Of a stretch of 64,000 nucleotides of DNA, positions 53,584-62,021 are shown in pieces. The DNA is from Schaalia sp. ZJ405. GTDB lineage: Bacteria; Actinomycetota; Actinomycetes; Actinomycetales; Actinomycetaceae. The notes beneath the pieces are model-generated. The model had not been told where the DNA came from, searched no databases, and saw only the letters and a program-made list of their open reading frames with translations. The stretch is taken from NCBI RefSeq assembly GCF_011038885.2, contig NZ_CP064952.1, forward strand, positions 1,116,001 through 1,180,000, given 5' to 3'. The stretch's first letter is position 1; each line of letters opens with the position of its first letter. A program made the translations under genes and the position numbers.

Positions 53584-56500
53584 ATGAAACACATGCGCGC
53601 GCTCGGAGTGCTCGGTGGCCTCTCGCTTGTGTTTACTGGACTACTCAGTCCAGTCAGCCATGCCGCGACACCAACCGACAACGACGGGCCAATTCAGGGT
53701 GTTTCCGCCGTAGTTCCCTACTCCACCGATACTCGGATAGCGAACTGGCAGAAACTTCAATTCGGACTTTTCATGCACTGGGGTGTCTACTCCACATTTG
53801 CCGGTAGTTACAAAGGGGCCACCCAAACCATCGGCTATCCAGAGCAAATTAAAGCGTGGATGAAGATCCCGCGGGAGGAGTATCTTGCTGAAGCTGCCAA
53901 GATGAAGGCAGACAAGTGGGATGCTGCCCAGGTGTGCAAGACCGCGAAAGATGCCGGCATGAAATACGTCATGCTGACAACGAAGCATCATGACGGCTTT
54001 GCCATGTGGGATACCAAGACCACCGACTACAACGTTGTCAAACAAACCGCATTCGGTAAAGATCCCATTCGTCAGCTTTCAGATGAGTGTTCCAAAATTG
54101 ACATGAAGCTCGCTTTCTACTTTTCCATCATTGACTGGGAAAAGCATGAAGCTGAACCATACGGAAATGTCAATCCGATTACTGATGACCATTTGCAATA
54201 CAATCTTCAGCAAATTGAAGAACTCATGACAAACTATGGGCCCATCTCAGAGTTCTGGTTCGACATGGGCGGGCCGACCGCCGCACAATCAGAAAAGATG
54301 GCTCAAAAGGTCCGTGAACTTCAACCCAACACAACGGTTGTCAATTCGCGTGTGTGGAACGATAAGGGAGACTTCGAGGTTGGCGGAGACAATTCTGTTC
54401 CCCCTGATTTCAGAATGGGTCCCTGGGAATCGATTCTCTCGATTTTCCCTTCCTGCTGGAGCTACTGCAACACGTATAAGGCAAACCGTGATGAATCTCG
54501 TGTGATTCCAGTATCACGTTCAGCAATCAAGGGTCTCATCACGGTGATCTCGGGAGGCGGCCAGTACGCCTACAATATCGGCCCCAGAGGAGACGGTTCA
54601 TTTGACCCCTTCGATCAAAAGGTGCTCGATAACTTTGCTACATGGCGTAACCGGCACCCGCAAGCTATTGAAGGTGCCCATGCCACATGGTTCGATATTC
54701 CCTCATGGGGACGTGTGACGGCCAATGGTCATTCGCTCTATCTTTTCCCCAGCTCATGGTCCAATGGCGGAGAATTGGCTCTTCCGGGTCTGGCGAATTC
54801 CGTGAAAAAGGTGACGATCGATGGAACGTCTACCGAACTGTCGTACACACACGAAAACAACACGCTGAAAGTACGGATGACGGGAGAATCTCCTGATGAG
54901 CTCTACCCGGTGATCAAAGTTGAACTTGATGGCGAACCGATGATGATTCCTCCTCAAACAGCTAAAATCACCGAAGGGGAATCCCGAATCAGCAGGGCAA
55001 ATATCGTCGGAAGAAACTCAGCTAAGGGTGGAAGCCGCAGCGTTATTGACACCTATCTCCTCAACACCACAGGAAAGCTCCTCAAACGCGTTGAATTGAC
55101 ATTCGACATGACGGGGAATCAGGGGTTGAGCGCAGCGAATCAATATCTCTTAACGTTTGGCGATCACAGTCGCGTGGTCACCGGAGCTGAACTTGCTGCC
55201 GGAAAACTCGGCGAGATTTTCACGCTCAAACCACACGAAGTGACACGGCTGCGACTGGAGAACTACAAGCCCACATATTATGCAAATCGGCTTCCGATAT
55301 ATCCATCGTCAATCACCGTTACTGCCGCCGCTGAAGAACCTGTTGCGACCGCGCCGACTTTCTTAGTACATCCTGAGAATCAACAGGTACGCGTTGGGCA
55401 AACAGCAGCATTCTCGGCTCAGGCAACGGGATGGCCAACACCGACGTATCAGTGGTATGAGATCACGCCGGAGGGTCAGATTCTCCCAATTGAAGGTGCC
55501 ACGTCAGCAACTTACTCGTTAGATCCACTCATTGAGGATGACGGCGCACAGTTTAGGGTTGTTGCAAAGAACTCGGCGGGCGAAGCAACGTCTCATACTG
55601 CAACGCTCACGGTGCTCCCTGAGAAGCAGAACCTCGCACTCAAAAAACCAACACGTCAAAGTTCGACCGCTTGGAGCGGTATTTCCAGTCGGGCGAATGA
55701 TGGAGATACCGACGGCGTATGGGATAACGGATCGGTGTCTCATACCAGCGAATCAGATGAGAATCCTTGGTGGGAAACCGACCTTGGAGACACCTATCGG
55801 GTGAGCACGGTCGATGTGTGGAATCGTGCCGCTGAGATGACGTGCAAGTCCGCCACCGTGCCGTGCTCTGATCGCTTGAAGAACTTCTATGTGATTGCTT
55901 CGAAGTCCCCCGTGGCCAGTTTGGTAACGTCACTCGAGGAGATGATCAACGCCGAAGACGCCAAGGCGATCAAAGTTGAAGGCGTGGCGAAGTATCCCTC
56001 GTCCGTTGACTTCGGAGATTTCCCGGCACGGTACATTACCGTTGTTCTTCCAGGGAAAGGAACCCCTCTCTCCCTCGCCGAGGTCGAGGTCTTTGGTAAA
56101 CCGGACGTCGATGCACCCACCTTTGATCCTCTTGAGGCAAGCGGTAATCCCGCGGAGCATTTCACATCGAATGGAGACGGCAACAGCCGAACGATTACCG
56201 CACCCGTAGGAACCACAGTCACCTTGAAACTTCCCGCTCAAGGAAAGCCAACGCCGACTGTCACCTGGCAGAAGCTCACTGCTTCGGCAGATGAGTGGGA
56301 AGACATTGCAGGCGTTGACGGATCGCAATACGCGTTCACGCTGAGCGCACAGGACGATGGTGTGAAAGTTCGCGCTCGCGCAGTAAACACTGCCGGCACC
56401 GTCTATTCGCAGCTCATCGAACTCAAGACCCTTGTTCCGCCAGAGGTTTCCGCGGTGACTCTCACAGATTCCGAGGGAACCGGGCTCAAGATCGACGAGG

Positions 56501-57498
56501 CCGATGGATGGCAGTCAGCAACTGTCGCACCGGACTCGAAGATCACTGCATCGGTCACGGCGACTGGTAAGCCAGAACCAACGGTGAAATGGCAGCGTGG
56601 CACCCTGCCAGCTGGAGCCGGTGCGGACCAGATCGCGTGGACTGATATTCCTCAGGCACAGGGGCTGAAGCTACCGTTGACGATTGATGCGGCGATGGAT
56701 GGAACTTTCATCCGAGCAGTCGTAACGAATGATCTGAGTTCTGTAGCGTCCACTCCCCTGCGGTTCGTCAAGGCGTCACAGCCTGATCCGGATCAGCCCG
56801 ATGAGCCGGGGACTCCGGAAGATCCCGACACCCCGGGGACTCCGGAAGATCCCGACACCCCAGGGACTCCGGAAGATCCCGACACCCCGGGGACTCCGGA
56901 AGATCCCGACACCCCAGGGACTCCGGAAGATCCCGACACCCCGGGGACTCCGGAGGAACCCGACACCCCAGGGACTCCGGAAGATCCCGACACCCCGGGA
57001 ACACCGGAGGAACCCGAAGCCCCCAGCACTCCGTCCGCTACCCTTGAGGGCGTCACTGGTGGCGTCGTGTCTCAGGGACAGTCGCTCGTGTTTGCTGTCA
57101 AAGGTTTCGCACCCTCAGAGAAGCTGACCTTCGCCGTCCATTCGCAGCCCATGACGATCGGCACCGTACGTGCCGATAAGACCGGAGCAGCGAAATTGTC
57201 GTGGACAGTCCCCGCCGACTTTGAGGTGGGCGCCCACGAGGTCATTGTCACTGGTGAAAATGGCAAGCAGGCACGTGCAGCATTCACCGTCGTCGCCAAG
57301 GACACGATCCCCGGAGGTACATCAGGAAAGATGAAGCCCAATTCCGGTAAACACCACTCAGGGAAGATGATGGGACAGCGCCCCCTTGCTACTACGGGAG
57401 CAGGACTGGAAACCACCGGCATGCTCACGCTCCTGACAGTCATGGGTGCGGCAACCACAATCCTTGGTCGTCGTAGATGGGAGAAGAACCGCAACTGA
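53584..57498 (+). CDS. Cell-wall-anchored GH29 alpha-L-fucosidase, multidomain
   Basis: A 1304-residue surface enzyme that should remove alpha-L-fucose from host glycans such as mucin. Order: signal peptide (1-28); GH29 catalytic domain (about 50-400) with 'FGLFMHWGVYS', 'TTKHHDGFAMWD' and probable nucleophile Asp227 in 'EFWFDMGG'; C-terminal beta part; Ig-like domain (about 590-680); F5/8 type C carbohydrate-binding domain (about 682-840); two more Ig-like domains (about 866-1060); eight 9-residue Pro-rich repeats (1076-1147); a last beta domain; sortase motif LATTG (1268-1272), hydrophobic helix and basic tail. The LA-x-TG form suits a class E sortase. No sortase gene is nearby. Confidence 0.93.
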   Translation: MKHMRALGVLGGLSLVFTGLLSPVSHAATPTDNDGPIQGVSAVVPYSTDTRIANWQKLQFGLFMHWGVYSTFAGSYKGATQTIGYPEQIKAWMKIPREEYLAEAAKMKADKWDAAQVCKTAKDAGMKYVMLTTKHHDGFAMWDTKTTDYNVVKQTAFGKDPIRQLSDECSKIDMKLAFYFSIIDWEKHEAEPYGNVNPITDDHLQYNLQQIEELMTNYGPISEFWFDMGGPTAAQSEKMAQKVRELQPNTTVVNSRVWNDKGDFEVGGDNSVPPDFRMGPWESILSIFPSCWSYCNTYKANRDESRVIPVSRSAIKGLITVISGGGQYAYNIGPRGDGSFDPFDQKVLDNFATWRNRHPQAIEGAHATWFDIPSWGRVTANGHSLYLFPSSWSNGGELALPGLANSVKKVTIDGTSTELSYTHENNTLKVRMTGESPDELYPVIKVELDGEPMMIPPQTAKITEGESRISRANIVGRNSAKGGSRSVIDTYLLNTTGKLLKRVELTFDMTGNQGLSAANQYLLTFGDHSRVVTGAELAAGKLGEIFTLKPHEVTRLRLENYKPTYYANRLPIYPSSITVTAAAEEPVATAPTFLVHPENQQVRVGQTAAFSAQATGWPTPTYQWYEITPEGQILPIEGATSATYSLDPLIEDDGAQFRVVAKNSAGEATSHTATLTVLPEKQNLALKKPTRQSSTAWSGISSRANDGDTDGVWDNGSVSHTSESDENPWWETDLGDTYRVSTVDVWNRAAEMTCKSATVPCSDRLKNFYVIASKSPVASLVTSLEEMINAEDAKAIKVEGVAKYPSSVDFGDFPARYITVVLPGKGTPLSLAEVEVFGKPDVDAPTFDPLEASGNPAEHFTSNGDGNSRTITAPVGTTVTLKLPAQGKPTPTVTWQKLTASADEWEDIAGVDGSQYAFTLSAQDDGVKVRARAVNTAGTVYSQLIELKTLVPPEVSAVTLTDSEGTGLKIDEADGWQSATVAPDSKITASVTATGKPEPTVKWQRGTLPAGAGADQIAWTDIPQAQGLKLPLTIDAAMDGTFIRAVVTNDLSSVASTPLRFVKASQPDPDQPDEPGTPEDPDTPGTPEDPDTPGTPEDPDTPGTPEDPDTPGTPEDPDTPGTPEEPDTPGTPEDPDTPGTPEEPEAPSTPSATLEGVTGGVVSQGQSLVFAVKGFAPSEKLTFAVHSQPMTIGTVRADKTGAAKLSWTVPADFEVGAHEVIVTGENGKQARAAFTVVAKDTIPGGTSGKMKPNSGKHHSGKMMGQRPLATTGAGLETTGMLTLLTVMGAATTILGRRRWEKNRN
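56809..57024 (+). repeat. Eight 27-bp coding tandem repeats with a 54-bp higher-order period
   Basis: Each unit encodes Gly-Thr-Pro-Glu-(Asp/Glu)-Pro-(Asp/Glu)-(Thr/Ala)-Pro, a stalk through the cell wall. From unit 2 on, the junction alternates CCGGGG and CCAGGG, so the array has grown by 54-bp pairs. Units 6 and 8 carry GAGGAA for GAAGAT. Copy number is likely to vary between strains. Confidence 0.95.
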
Positions 57499-57533
57499 TT
57501 GCGCCGTTCGTTCGGCACTGATCAGCACACGCG

Positions 57534-57573
57534 GAGTGGGTGGTGTGGCTGCCATCGGCTGTGCCACCCGCTC
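57534..57573 (+). terminator. Stem-loop after the fucosidase gene
   Basis: GAGTGGGTGG (57534-57543) pairs with CCACCCGCTC (57564-57573) with one G-T pair. No T-run follows, so termination is not certain. Confidence 0.45.
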
Positions 57574-57647
57574 CCACTGATCACATATCCAAAGAGACCC
57601 ACGTGAGGCTCGTCACCTATCGTCACAGTTGAGGTGTTCTCAGACGC

Positions 57648-57677
57648 GGAGGCCTCCGGCATAAGCCGGAGGCCTCC
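57648..57677. repeat. Perfect 13-bp inverted repeat with ATAA loop
   Basis: GGAGGCCTCCGGC (57648-57660), ATAA, then its exact complement (57665-57677). GGAGGCCTCC is itself palindromic, so cruciform and dimer forms are possible. Could be a terminator or a mobile palindromic element. Confidence 0.75.
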
Positions 57678-57960
57678 AACACGATATACAACAGGTCGCA
57701 CAATGACCATCACGTCGTGGCTTAGACGATTATTTTCAGGTGTAGAACAGTCGTGTTGGTTCGGGGTGCCCGTAACAACGCCGATCGTGTCAATCGGCGA
57801 GGAACGTGCTGCCCGAGAGTGTGGATGGTGAGCCGGGTGGCATCGGAACACTTGCGGAGTAATTTCCCAAATTCTCTTGTGATTACGCCTATTCCATCGA
57901 TATAGTTTGTACGTAACGTTGTGTTACAACTCGATCTATTCACGCTCAAAGGAGAGTGCG

Positions 57961-58263
57961 ATGAAGAAAATTCTCGTCCCCCTGTCTGCGCTAGCGCTAG
58001 CCGCTGCCACCACACTCATTGCCTACCCAACGTTCGCTCGTTCGCACGGTTGTCGCAGCTATTCGGCTCAAGATGGACACGCTGTGGGCTCCTTCTGCCC
58101 GTACAGCGCTCCGTATACCAAGCATCAGGGGTTTGGAACGATGTACATCAATTCCGGATACACAACGAAGGCACAAACGCAGCAGATGACAATGGGGCTT
58201 CACGTTCAAAGCGACTACTACTACGGTGGTCACCTCACCTCACACTGGCAGAAACTCTACTGA
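57961..58263 (+). CDS. Small secreted protein of unknown function
   Basis: A 100-residue protein with a clear signal peptide (1-26, 'MKKILVPLSALALAAATTL', cleavage near 'TFARS'). The mature part of about 74 residues is rich in Tyr, His, Ser and Gly, has two cysteines ('GCRSYSAQ' and 'GSFCPYS') and ends 'SDYYYGGHLTSHWQKLY'. ATG follows AAAGGAGA. It vaguely recalls small secreted bacteriocins of the lactococcin 972 type in size and Tyr-rich ending, but I cannot align the family motif, so I leave it unassigned. A hairpin terminator follows, and then two lipoprotein genes. Confidence 0.75.
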   Translation: MKKILVPLSALALAAATTLIAYPTFARSHGCRSYSAQDGHAVGSFCPYSAPYTKHQGFGTMYINSGYTTKAQTQQMTMGLHVQSDYYYGGHLTSHWQKLY

Positions 58264-58289
58264 TCATCCTCCACGAAAGGCACGGTTGT

Positions 58290-58323
58290 CGGTAAGACCC
58301 TCCACTGCCGTAGGGTCTTGCCG
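58290..58323 (+). terminator. Hairpin between the small secreted protein and first lipoprotein gene
   Basis: CGGTAAGACCCT (58290-58301) pairs with AGGGTCTTGCCG (58312-58323), one T-G pair, 10-nt loop. The 3' arm is repeated before the second lipoprotein gene without its 5' arm. Confidence 0.55.
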
Positions 58324-58342
58324 GCATGTGAGGAATACTTAG

Positions 58343-59011
58343 ATGAAACACACCTCCATCCTCGGATGTCTTCTCCTTGTTGCCCCATTGCTGTTGTGTT
58401 CGTGTGCCGGTGGTGAAAAACCGGTTGCTCTAGACGACCTTGTGGGCAAGGGCTGGCACGCTAACATCGAGCAATTAAGAGCTGAATCTCGCGGCACACC
58501 ATACGAAGATATTTACACTCAAATCCTGGAAGATGAAAAAGTCAGTGACGAGGAGCTCTCCGAAATACGCGCACGCCACCTGACATGCGTCGAAGACCAA
58601 GGAGTCAAAGGCTTCCAATTTCTTAATAGTGGTGCGGTGCTGGGATACCTGGAAAACGGTGACGCGGATGCGGCAGAGAATATCCACAAGCAGTGCGACA
58701 AGATGCTCGGCACCGAATCTTTGACAGCACTTTACCACAGCATGGTTACGAATCCGCGGAATGTGGACCAAAACGAACTCATCGCAATATGTTTACGTGA
58801 ACTAAACGTCGTGGAGCCAACATACACGGGAAAACAATTTTATGACGAAATGGAACACTATATGAATACCCACGAAAACTCTGAGGGCAACGTCGACGGC
58901 GATCCCACGTTGTCGCTTTCATACACGGTTGATCCAAAAACCGGAGCCGACGCCGTACACCGTTGCATTGTTGAGCCCCAGAAAATCCTCGATCTCTCAA
59001 GCAAACAATGA
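58343..59011 (+). CDS. Cysteine-containing lipoprotein, copy 1
   Basis: A 222-residue protein of unknown family. Signal peptide with lipobox-like 'LLCSC' places the lipid-bearing Cys at residue 21. The mature part has four more cysteines ('LTCVEDQ', 'KQCDKM', 'AICLREL', 'HRCIVEP'), enough for two disulfides, and repeated acidic helices. It is about 88 percent identical to the next gene by eye. Codon use is AT-richer than housekeeping genes nearby. No function can be read; an immunity or binding lipoprotein linked to the small secreted protein is a possibility only. Confidence 0.82.
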   Translation: MKHTSILGCLLLVAPLLLCSCAGGEKPVALDDLVGKGWHANIEQLRAESRGTPYEDIYTQILEDEKVSDEELSEIRARHLTCVEDQGVKGFQFLNSGAVLGYLENGDADAAENIHKQCDKMLGTESLTALYHSMVTNPRNVDQNELIAICLRELNVVEPTYTGKQFYDEMEHYMNTHENSEGNVDGDPTLSLSYTVDPKTGADAVHRCIVEPQKILDLSSKQ

Positions 59012-59056
59012 CCTTCCACTGCCGTAGGGTCTTGCCGGCATGTGAGGAATACTTAG

Positions 59057-59728
59057 ATGAAACACACTTCCATCCTCGGATGTTTTCTCCTTGTTGCCCC
59101 ATTGCTGTTGTGTTCGTGTGCCGGTGGTGAAAAACCGGTTGCTCTAGACGATCTTGTGGGCAAGGGCTGGCATGCTGACATCGAGCAATTAAGAGCTGAA
59201 TCTCGCGGCAGGCCGTACGAGCACGTCTATACTCAAATTCTTGACGATGAGAAAATCAGCGACGAGGAGCTCTCCGAAATACGCGCACGCCACCTGACAT
59301 GCGTCGAAGACCAAGGAGTCAAAGGCTTCCAATTTCTTGATAGCGGGGGCGCGGTGACGGGATACCTGGAAAACGGTGACTCGGACGCAGTATTAAAAAT
59401 CGATGAACAGTGCAATGACATGCTCGGCACCAGTTTTCTGACGGGACTTTATCACAGCATGGTTACGAATCCGCGGAATGTGGACCAAAACGAACTCATC
59501 GCAATATGTTTACGTGAACTAAACGTCGTGGAGCCAACATACACGGGAAAACAGTTTATTGACGAAATGGAACACTATATGAGTACCCACGCAAACTCTG
59601 AGGGTAACGTCGACGGCGATCCCATGTTGTCTCTTTCATACACGGTTGAACCAAAAACCGGAGCCGACGCCACATACCGTTGCATTGTTGAACCCCAGAA
59701 AATCCTCGATCTCTCAAGCGATAAATAA
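59057..59728 (+). CDS. Cysteine-containing lipoprotein, copy 2
   Basis: A 223-residue paralogue of the preceding gene, with the same signal peptide, lipobox and all four cysteines. Changes cluster at residues 52-67, 95-125 (for example 'AAENIHKQ' against 'AVLKIDEQ') and the last 20 residues, while 'HSMVTNPRNVDQNELIAI' and neighbouring DNA are identical. One residue longer by an extra Gly at about 98. This pattern suggests a recent duplication followed by diversification or partial gene conversion. The end of the + strand run of genes. Confidence 0.82.
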   Translation: MKHTSILGCFLLVAPLLLCSCAGGEKPVALDDLVGKGWHADIEQLRAESRGRPYEHVYTQILDDEKISDEELSEIRARHLTCVEDQGVKGFQFLDSGGAVTGYLENGDSDAVLKIDEQCNDMLGTSFLTGLYHSMVTNPRNVDQNELIAICLRELNVVEPTYTGKQFIDEMEHYMSTHANSEGNVDGDPMLSLSYTVEPKTGADATYRCIVEPQKILDLSSDK

Positions 59729-60014
59729 CCCTCCACTGATCACACCGCATCGCCATACATATCGAAACCACCACTCACCCTCAATCGTGCCAGGACGTCT
59801 TACTGGCAACAACGGATCCGTACACGTATTGAGACCATCCACGCCCCCGAAACCGCACCACAGCACAGGGAAACACAGACACCCCTCCCCGCGTCATTCA
59901 TTCGGTCATTGCGACAGGCGCTTATAGCGGCTTTTCAGATTAAGAATGTAGGGGGTGAGAATCGCTCACATTCTCAATTGTGACAGCCTGTTTTTGTTGC
60001 GTGAAATCTGAGCA
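59729..60014. other. Convergent intergenic region, lipoprotein copy 2 / MerR gene
   Basis: No gene seen in 286 bp. A stem GTGAG-5-CTCAC (59955-59969), flanked by GAATG and CATTC, lies near the right end and, with the T-run near 59990 on the + strand, could end transcription from either side. Confidence 0.4.
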
Positions 60015-60569
60015 TTACGATGCTGAAAGTTTACGGCGACGTCTTTCAGCAAGCTCGTCAACGAATCCATCTGCACGTTCGATCGGCAAATCAGCAAGAG
60101 ATCCTTCAACTTCTCGCCACACCCGTCCAACGGCGATACCAAAGACACCTTGGCCGCCTTGAAGGAGGTCGATAACCTCATCAGTTGACGTGCATTCGTA
60201 CACTGAAGCTCCATCACTCATCAAGGTGATTGAAGCCAGATCGTCAACCCCGCGCGTCTGTAGTTGTGCGACGGCAACGCGTACTTGTTGGAGCGAAACA
60301 CCCGCATCGAGAAGTTTCTTCACGATCTTGAGAACAAGAATGTCCTTGAACGAGTAAAGCCTCTGGGAACCGGATCCACGAGCCGCACGAATCGACGGTT
60401 GAAGCAACCCTGTACGTGCCCAATAGTCCAACTGACGATAGGTGATCCCGGCGGCGGAGCAGGCAACGGGACCACGATATCCCAGTTCCTCCGTATCAAT
60501 TCCTTCAAGAGGATCACCGAAGAGCATAGGCTGGCGCTGCTCTGCGGCGTCAAGGGGTTGTGCACTCAC
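60015..60569 (-). CDS. MerR-family regulator (Rv1830-type)
   Basis: A 184-residue regulator. The MerR helix-turn-helix region reads 'RGPVACSAAGITYRQLDYWART' followed by 'GLLQPSIR', and 'SQRLYSFKDILVLKIVKKLLDAGVSL' completes the winged part (shown as two overlapping family motifs). 'LQQVRVAVAQLQ' begins the dimer helix. The C-terminal domain has no effector cysteines, so it is not a metal sensor. It is the last gene of the cluster, with the sequence and place of mycobacterial Rv1830. Confidence 0.88.
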   Translation of the reverse strand: MSAQPLDAAEQRQPMLFGDPLEGIDTEELGYRGPVACSAAGITYRQLDYWARTGLLQPSIRAARGSGSQRLYSFKDILVLKIVKKLLDAGVSLQQVRVAVAQLQTRGVDDLASITLMSDGASVYECTSTDEVIDLLQGGQGVFGIAVGRVWREVEGSLADLPIERADGFVDELAERRRRKLSAS

Positions 60570-60682
60570 TGTGGCTGCTCCTCTGATGGATGCGTTGATG
60601 ATGATTTTACGCTAGGGCGCTTTCGCCTCGAGGTCAACGACACTCTCGGCGCGCCTCACCTTCAAGTTGAACTTGAGACTTA

Positions 60683-61441
60683 TCACGTTCCCTCATTCAA
60701 CCGGCCCACAGAGATACGCAACAGCTCCAGGTGTAATTTCGCCATCAATTCCCCCAGCTCAACTGACCGTGCATGAGCCCTCTCGCGATCACCCGAACGC
60801 TTACGCGAACGCTGAGACGACACTGTTTGATCGATGATATCGGCGCTTCGTTCCGCGCCGGTTCGCACCGAACGCAGCAACCTCGCATCAAGTCCCATTG
60901 ATTCAAGCTCTGCAAGAAGCCGGATCACCTCGATGCTCCGAGCCGGAAAATATCCCGCAATATCAGGAGTGATGATCCCCAGACTGACGTACCGTTCAAC
61001 AATGGAAATATCGACACCCGTCAGATCGCAGAGGTCACGAGCGGGCAAGGCACGTCGGTTCCCCGAGGAAACAACCTTCCCCTCAGAGGCAACGACACGC
61101 GGCGAACGAGAGAAGTCGACCTCGTGTCCAGCATCGAGGCCACGGAGTTCCTCTCCGATGACCTTCAACGGAGCGAAGGAATCGCGCTGCCGCGTGAGGA
61201 TCAGGCGAAGTCTTTCGATATCCGCAAGCGAGTACTTACGATAACCGGAACCCGTCCTCGCGGGAGAAACAAGCCCTTGGTCCTCGAGGAAGCGAATTTT
61301 CGAGGACGTCACCGCGGGGAATTCCAGGCGCAAGCGCGAAACAACCTCGCCGATGGAGATCGCCGGCTCACGAGATACTCCTCGCGGCCACGCTCCCCCC
61401 TCGTCTCGTTCCTCGGTGTCAATATGGACAGCGTTGCTCAT
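60683..61441 (-). CDS. ftsR: MerR-family regulator (FtsR/Rv1828-type)
   Basis: A 252-residue protein with an N-terminal MerR domain: 'ISIGEVVSRLRLEFPAVTSS', 'KIRFLEDQGLVSP', 'RTGSGYRKYSLADIERL', 'QRDSFAPLKVIGEEL'. A second helical domain follows. Related to FtsR of Corynebacterium (activator of ftsZ) and Rv1828. Its ATG overlaps the garA stop. The 113-bp gap to the next MerR gene is where mycobacteria carry a bifunctional nuclease gene, which is missing here. Confidence 0.88.
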   Translation of the reverse strand: MSNAVHIDTEERDEGGAWPRGVSREPAISIGEVVSRLRLEFPAVTSSKIRFLEDQGLVSPARTGSGYRKYSLADIERLRLILTRQRDSFAPLKVIGEELRGLDAGHEVDFSRSPRVVASEGKVVSSGNRRALPARDLCDLTGVDISIVERYVSLGIITPDIAGYFPARSIEVIRLLAELESMGLDARLLRSVRTGAERSADIIDQTVSSQRSRKRSGDRERAHARSVELGELMAKLHLELLRISVGRLNEGT

Positions 61442-61866
61442 GAGCGCTGCGGGGACGGTTGATAGGTCAAGCGATACTTGCCGATTTGCACCTCATCGCC
61501 GGCGTTCAGGCGGGCCTGTTCAACACGTTCTCGGTTCACGTAGGTGCCGTTGAGCGATCCGGAGTCGCGGACGATATGGCCACCGTCCTCGGCAATGAAC
61601 TGACAGTGCTTACGCGAGACGGTGACGTCGTCGAGGAAAATATCTGACTTGGGTGAGCGTCCCGCGTAGGTGACGTTCGGATCCAGGAGGAAACGGGCAC
61701 CGGTATTTGGCCCCCGTTGAACGATGAGGAGAGCCGAGCCAGCGGGAAGAGCATCAACGGCATCTCGATCGCGCGCAGACAAGGCAACGGGAACGTCCTG
61801 AGGTTCGTCCGTGTTAGAAAAACCAAAGATCGACGTTGCCGTCGGATCAAATTCCTGCTGATCCAT
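61438..61866 (-). CDS. garA: FHA-domain metabolic regulator GarA/OdhI-type
   Basis: A 142-residue protein that, when unphosphorylated, inhibits 2-oxoglutarate dehydrogenase and related enzymes in mycobacteria and corynebacteria. The N-terminal kinase site is kept as 'TATSIF' (mycobacterial ETTSVF). The FHA domain (about 55-140) has 'YAGRSPKSDIFLDDVTVSRKHC' (core Arg and Ser) and 'DSGSLNGTYVN'. A GGAGAGGG site precedes the ATG. The gcvH gene that often lies upstream is not present. Confidence 0.95.
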   Translation of the reverse strand: MDQQEFDPTATSIFGFSNTDEPQDVPVALSARDRDAVDALPAGSALLIVQRGPNTGARFLLDPNVTYAGRSPKSDIFLDDVTVSRKHCQFIAEDGGHIVRDSGSLNGTYVNRERVEQARLNAGDEVQIGKYRLTYQPSPQRS

Positions 61867-62021
61867 TGATCCCTCTCCATCGTCGTGTCACGTACAAAAA
61901 TCTAACATCGAGTCTAGCGGTCATTGGGAGAAAAATTTTACGGTTGACCGCGCAGCCACCTGAGGATTTTCACGATCCTCCCAATCCCGCGGTTTCGCTG
62001 CACTCTAACACCCGTGTCCTC

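Larger units (their letters stand above)
57499..57960 (+). other. Intergenic region between the fucosidase and the small secreted protein gene
   Basis: No credible gene in 462 bp. It holds a terminator-like stem (57534-57573), a perfect 13-bp palindrome (57648-57677), and near the right end a TATAGT box (about 57900-57905) with a GTAAC-5-GTTAC repeat (about 57914-57928) that may control the next gene. AAAGGAGA at about 57949 is the ribosome binding site. Confidence 0.55.
58301..59731 (+). repeat. Tandem duplication (714 and 717 bp units) carrying the lipoprotein genes
   Basis: TCCACTG marks the borders at 58301, 59015 and 59732. Each unit holds the same 35-bp upstream block ending in TGAGGAATACTTAG, followed by a lipoprotein gene. 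Long identical tracts alternate with divergent ones. Confidence 0.9.

Noticed and set aside
56809-57024. Possible CRISPR array
   Set aside because: Units are contiguous 27-bp coding repeats with no unique spacers and no cas genes nearby.
56768-57127. Open frames in other registers of the fucosidase repeat, including Gly/Ser/Val-rich ones on the - strand
   Set aside because: They arise because a 27-bp repeat without stops stays open in all frames. There is no start context or conserved feature.
57700-57850. Remnant of an insertion sequence
   Set aside because: No transposase fragment, terminal repeats or target duplication could be recognised.
57522-57851. A 109-residue - strand frame in the gap after the fucosidase
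   Set aside because: It runs through both hairpins, has no ribosome binding site and no protein-like composition.
57961-58263. Assignment of the small secreted protein to the lactococcin 972 family
   Set aside because: Size, signal peptide and Tyr-rich end are similar, but the Gly-Gly-x-Trp and central motifs of that family are not found.
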